In this document: piece by piece, positions 6,394 through 8,661 of the stretch
Layout: each line of letters opens with the position of its first letter
Numbering within the stretch: the first letter of the stretch is position 1
Assembly (NCBI GenBank): GCA_904501795.1
Contig: CAJGCK010000051.1
Span: 1 to 8,661 of the forward strand
Direction of reading: 5' to 3'
DNA: 8,661 nt
Source of the DNA: an uncultured Clostridia bacterium
GTDB lineage: Bacteria > Bacillota > Clostridia > Christensenellales > Borkfalkiaceae
Program-made: the position numbers and the translations under genes
Notes under the pieces: model-generated
Seen by the model: the letters and a program-made list of their open reading frames with translations, nothing else
Database searches by the model: none
Told to the model about the DNA's origin: nothing

Positions 6394-7791
6394 ATGATAG
6401 ACTTAATTTCGTTAGAAAATAGAGAAAAAGAAATAGAAAAGTATTTAGAGCAGTCCGACCAAAATTTTTGCGACATAACGCTTGGCGAAAAATTTATGTG
6501 GCAAGACTACTATAAAACGGCGTTTTGCATATATAACCAAACGCTTATAATGAGAGAAATAGCAGAAGACGGGACGGAGTGTTTTTATTATCCTATCGGT
6601 GAAGATTGTGACGGCGCACTTTTAAAAATCGAAGAATATTGTTTAGAAAAGAAAATCCCGTTAGTTTTCACATGCGTTGACGATGCGCGCGCCGATCTTT
6701 TAGAAAAGAGATACGCTTACTCAAAGGTTGAGTTTGATAGAGACTGGAACGACTATATTTATTTAGCCCAAAATTTCGTTACCTATTCGGGCAAAAAGTT
6801 GTCTGGGCAACGAAATCACGTTAATAAGTTCAAAAAAGAATACCCCGAGCACTCTTTTTCAGTCGCGACTAAAGAAGACGTTCCAAAAATTTTGGAATTT
6901 TTGAAAGAGTATTACGGCGAGCATGCTAAAAACGATGCTTATGCGCAAAAAGATCAAGAATTATGTGTTAAACTAATAGAACGTTTTGAAGATTTAAATC
7001 AACTTGCAGGTATTTTAAGGGTTCAAGATAAAATCGTTGGCGTTTCCGTTGGCGAAATTTTGGGAGACACGCTTATCGTTCACGTTGAAAAAGCGCTTAG
7101 TGAATACAAGGGCGTTTACCCTACGCTTGCAAGCAGTTTCGTTAAAACGTTCAAGACGGATAGCGTTATTTGGGTTAATAGGGAAGAAGACTGTGGTGAC
7201 GAAGGGCTTAGGACTTCTAAAATGCAATATCACCCCGCGGAGATTAAAAGAAAGAACAACGTGTACGTTAATACGGTTATAGACGAAATTTTCACGCCTT
7301 TTAATTTAACGACTGATAGGCTTACTATTACCGACGTAAAAAAGGACGACGAAGAAGTTTATGCAAAACTTTACTTGGACGAAAAACTTAACGAGTTTTG
7401 GGGGTACGATTATCACGAAGACTTAAACGGAGAGAGCCCAACGCCAAACTGGTTTTTTAACTTTCAAAAAAAGTTAAAAGAAACGGGTGAAGAGTATTCG
7501 CTTGCCGTTAGAGAAAACGAAAAAATGATAGGCGAACTCGTTTTGCATACTCCCGATTATTTCGGCGGTGTGGAAATAGGGTTTAGATTTTTTAGCGAGT
7601 ATCATGGCAAGGGATACGCGACTGAAAGCGCGCAAGCAGTTATAGATTATATGCGAGAAAAACACTCGATCAAAAAGATTAGATCACGTTGTTTTAAAAA
7701 CAACCTTGCGTCTAGAAAACTTATCGAGCGTTTAGGGTTAACTTATAAGAGAGAAGACAAGGAAAAGTATTACTTTGAAAAAATTTTTTAA
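6394..7791 (+). CDS. DUF2156 (LPG-synthase-C-like) and GNAT acetyltransferase fusion protein
   Basis: The 465-residue protein has two acyltransferase-type halves. Residues 1 to about 290 match the DUF2156/phosphatidylglycerol lysyltransferase C-terminal family. Marks of this are the early FMWQDYY (34-40), SGKKLSGQRNHVNKF (132-146), VNREEDCGDEGLR (261-273) and YHPAEIKRK (279-287). Residues about 305-465 match a RimJ/RimL-type GNAT N-acetyltransferase, with DRLTI at 308-312 and the acetyl-CoA motif HGKGYATES (404-412), then a typical NLASRKLIERLGL segment. There is no membrane domain as in MprF, so it is probably cytoplasmic. Substrates cannot be told from sequence. DUF2156 may act on a lipid, peptidoglycan precursor or aminoacyl-tRNA-linked substrate; GNAT could modify a protein N-terminus or small molecule. 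The start at ATG 6394 gives the family's usual N-terminus, although only a weak AGAG (6386-6389) precedes it and a terminator lies directly upstream. Confidence 0.85.
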   Translation: MIDLISLENREKEIEKYLEQSDQNFCDITLGEKFMWQDYYKTAFCIYNQTLIMREIAEDGTECFYYPIGEDCDGALLKIEEYCLEKKIPLVFTCVDDARADLLEKRYAYSKVEFDRDWNDYIYLAQNFVTYSGKKLSGQRNHVNKFKKEYPEHSFSVATKEDVPKILEFLKEYYGEHAKNDAYAQKDQELCVKLIERFEDLNQLAGILRVQDKIVGVSVGEILGDTLIVHVEKALSEYKGVYPTLASSFVKTFKTDSVIWVNREEDCGDEGLRTSKMQYHPAEIKRKNNVYVNTVIDEIFTPFNLTTDRLTITDVKKDDEEVYAKLYLDEKLNEFWGYDYHEDLNGESPTPNWFFNFQKKLKETGEEYSLAVRENEKMIGELVLHTPDYFGGVEIGFRFFSEYHGKGYATESAQAVIDYMREKHSIKKIRSRCFKNNLASRKLIERLGLTYKREDKEKYYFEKIF

Positions 7792-7845
7792 CAAAAGCCC
7801 GTTGCGAAAAGTGCGTGTCCCATAGGGATTTTTTAAAAGCATTAT

Positions 7846-7875
7846 AAAAGAGTAGCAAATTTCTGCTACTCTTTT
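7846..7875. terminator. bidirectional terminator between convergent genes
   Basis: A perfect 12-bp stem, 7846-7857 (aaaagagtagca) with 7864-7875 (tgctactctttt), closes a six-base loop (aatttc). On the plus strand it runs into T-rich sequence (tttt, then six T at 7878-7883). On the minus strand the stem itself ends in four T. It lies between the fusion gene and the convergent lipoprotein gene and can serve both. Confidence 0.82.
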
Positions 7876-7883
7876 CATTTTTT

Positions 7884-7914
7884 CTTTGCAAATCACACGA
7901 CTTTGATTGCAAAG
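7884..7914. repeat. imperfect inverted repeat downstream of the lipoprotein gene
   Basis: CTTTGCAAATCA (7884-7895) can pair with TGATTGCAAAG (7904-7914) with one bulged base, around an eight-base loop. Neither side is followed by a T-run in the direction of transcription, so it is not a standard terminator. It may stabilise the 3' end of the lipoprotein mRNA or bind a protein. A smaller repeat, agtgt/acact (7918-7922/7926-7930), lies beside it. Confidence 0.5.
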
Positions 7915-7931
7915 TATAGTGTGCTACACTT

Positions 7932-8661
7932 TTAATTCATATATTTATAATAAAAGTCTGAATACACATTATTGAAGTTTCCATTTTTAACTTCAAATAG
8001 ATATGTAGAATTATAACCATATTTAGAATCTTCAACAATATAAATTTTTAGACTTTGATTCTCTTGTAACAAAGATACAAAAGTCCAATCTTCAAAATAA
8101 ATACGCTCGCCATTTTTATACATTGTTCCATTTGTATAATGCTTATTTCCATTATCATCTAATAATGTTATATCATAATAAGTTGTAGAATAAGCGTTTA
8201 CTTCTAGACTGCCGTATTCCCATAATTTTATGGCTACATCTTCCGCATCTATTAAAATTCGTGCATATAATTTAGAATTTGTTGTCGCACTATTACTAAA
8301 CGTGCCAACAAAAACATCCACATTACGCATATATGCTTCACTTGTAGGATTGTTAAATTCGTCAACATAAAACGAAGATTTCCATATCTCAGTTTCAAAT
8401 TTCTGACCACATCTTGAACAAGTACCACTACTTGTTGTATGCCCTAAAGCCGTTTCATATTCTTGATAGGAGTCACTACAAAAGGAGCATTTATAAGTCG
8501 CATAACCACCTGTAGAACAAGTTGCTTTTCTTTCTGTAACAATATAATTATGACTACAAGTTGTATGTCCTGTGCTTGAATTTGTACCATTATTACCACT
8601 ATCACATGCAGATAAAAGGATACTGCAAGAAATCAACAAAAGCATGGATAGTAAAAGAGAA
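7932..8661 (-). CDS. Cys-rich surface lipoprotein, 5' end cut by window edge
   Basis: The reading frame stays open to the right edge. The codons before the ATG at 8645 encode S-L-L-L-S, so that ATG is probably inside the signal peptide and the true start is off the window. Counting from 8645, the hydrophobic segment ends in the lipobox LSAC with C14 as lipidation site, followed by a Ser/Thr/Asn/Gly linker. Next comes a small Cys/His region: C30, H32, C43, CSFC (53-56), H69 and CSRC (76-79), bracketed by two GHTT motifs. This resembles zinc-ribbon-like modules of gut Bacillota surface proteins. The C-terminal part (about 84-237) contains FYVDEFNNPTS and GTFSNSATTNS and looks like a beta-rich domain found in uncharacterised proteins; no function is assigned. 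Codon use differs strongly from the par genes (Thr ACA 15 of 24 here, 0 of 16 in parA), suggesting acquisition or a different expression class. Its promoter is not in view. Confidence 0.8.
   Translation of the reverse strand, partial: SLLLSMLLLISCSILLSACDSGNNGTNSSTGHTTCSHNYIVTERKATCSTGGYATYKCSFCSDSYQEYETALGHTTSSGTCSRCGQKFETEIWKSSFYVDEFNNPTSEAYMRNVDVFVGTFSNSATTNSKLYARILIDAEDVAIKLWEYGSLEVNAYSTTYYDITLLDDNGNKHYTNGTMYKNGERIYFEDWTFVSLLQENQSLKIYIVEDSKYGYNSTYLFEVKNGNFNNVYSDFYYKYMN

Noticed and set aside
7818..7834. tccc-ata-ggga followed by six T, terminator-like
   Set aside because: A four-bp stem with a three-base loop is too weak, and the much stronger terminator at 7846-7875 follows.
7721..7912. 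Minus-strand 63-residue frame spanning the fusion gene end and the terminators
   Set aside because: It crosses a strong hairpin and the 3' end of a well-supported gene, and has no recognisable product or start signal.

Overview
The window reads as a low-GC bacterial chromosome of the Bacillota, most likely an endospore-forming Clostridia-type lineage. The reasons are a YyaC-type spore protease homologue, a Soj/Spo0J (ParA/ParB) pair with two Bacillota-type parS sites, AT-rich non-coding DNA, and purine-rich Shine-Dalgarno sequences. ParABS near YyaC is typical of the origin-proximal part of such chromosomes, but no dnaA, dnaN, rpmH or convincing DnaA-box cluster is present, so the origin itself is not shown here. 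I cannot name a genus.

Layout. 27-587 (-) is a yyaC-like gene and 717-1475 (+) is a CvpA-family membrane protein. They are divergent and may share one palindromic -35 hexamer. A symmetric, probably bidirectional terminator closes the cvpA-like gene. From 1536 to 2488 there is about 950 bp without a gene. It contains an extremely AT-rich stretch (30 G+C in 240 bases over 1561-1800), two near-perfect parS sites at 1909-1924 and 1948-1963, a 55-bp inverted repeat, and the probable ftsH promoter. Then come ftsH (TTG start), parA and parB, co-directional with short gaps and a terminator right after parB: a probable ftsH-parA-parB operon. A two-domain protein (DUF2156/aminoacyl-PG-synthase-like plus GNAT acetyltransferase) begins only eight or nine bases after that terminator. 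At the right end a lipoprotein gene runs on the minus strand and is cut at its 5' end by the window edge. It converges on the acetyltransferase gene across a bidirectional terminator.

How they work together. ParB loads at the parS sites and, with the ParA ATPase, organises and segregates the origin region. FtsH is the membrane AAA+ protease placed in the same transcription unit. YyaC is sporulation-associated in Bacillus, and in B. subtilis it also lies beside soj/spo0J. The right-hand lipoprotein differs sharply in codon use from the par genes and looks like accessory, possibly acquired, surface-protein DNA.

The window is mostly conserved core chromosome. I found no clear evidence of an undescribed system. 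The most unusual points are the mirror-symmetric divergent promoters, the structured AT-rich parS region, the DUF2156-GNAT fusion, and the codon-atypical Cys-rich lipoprotein.
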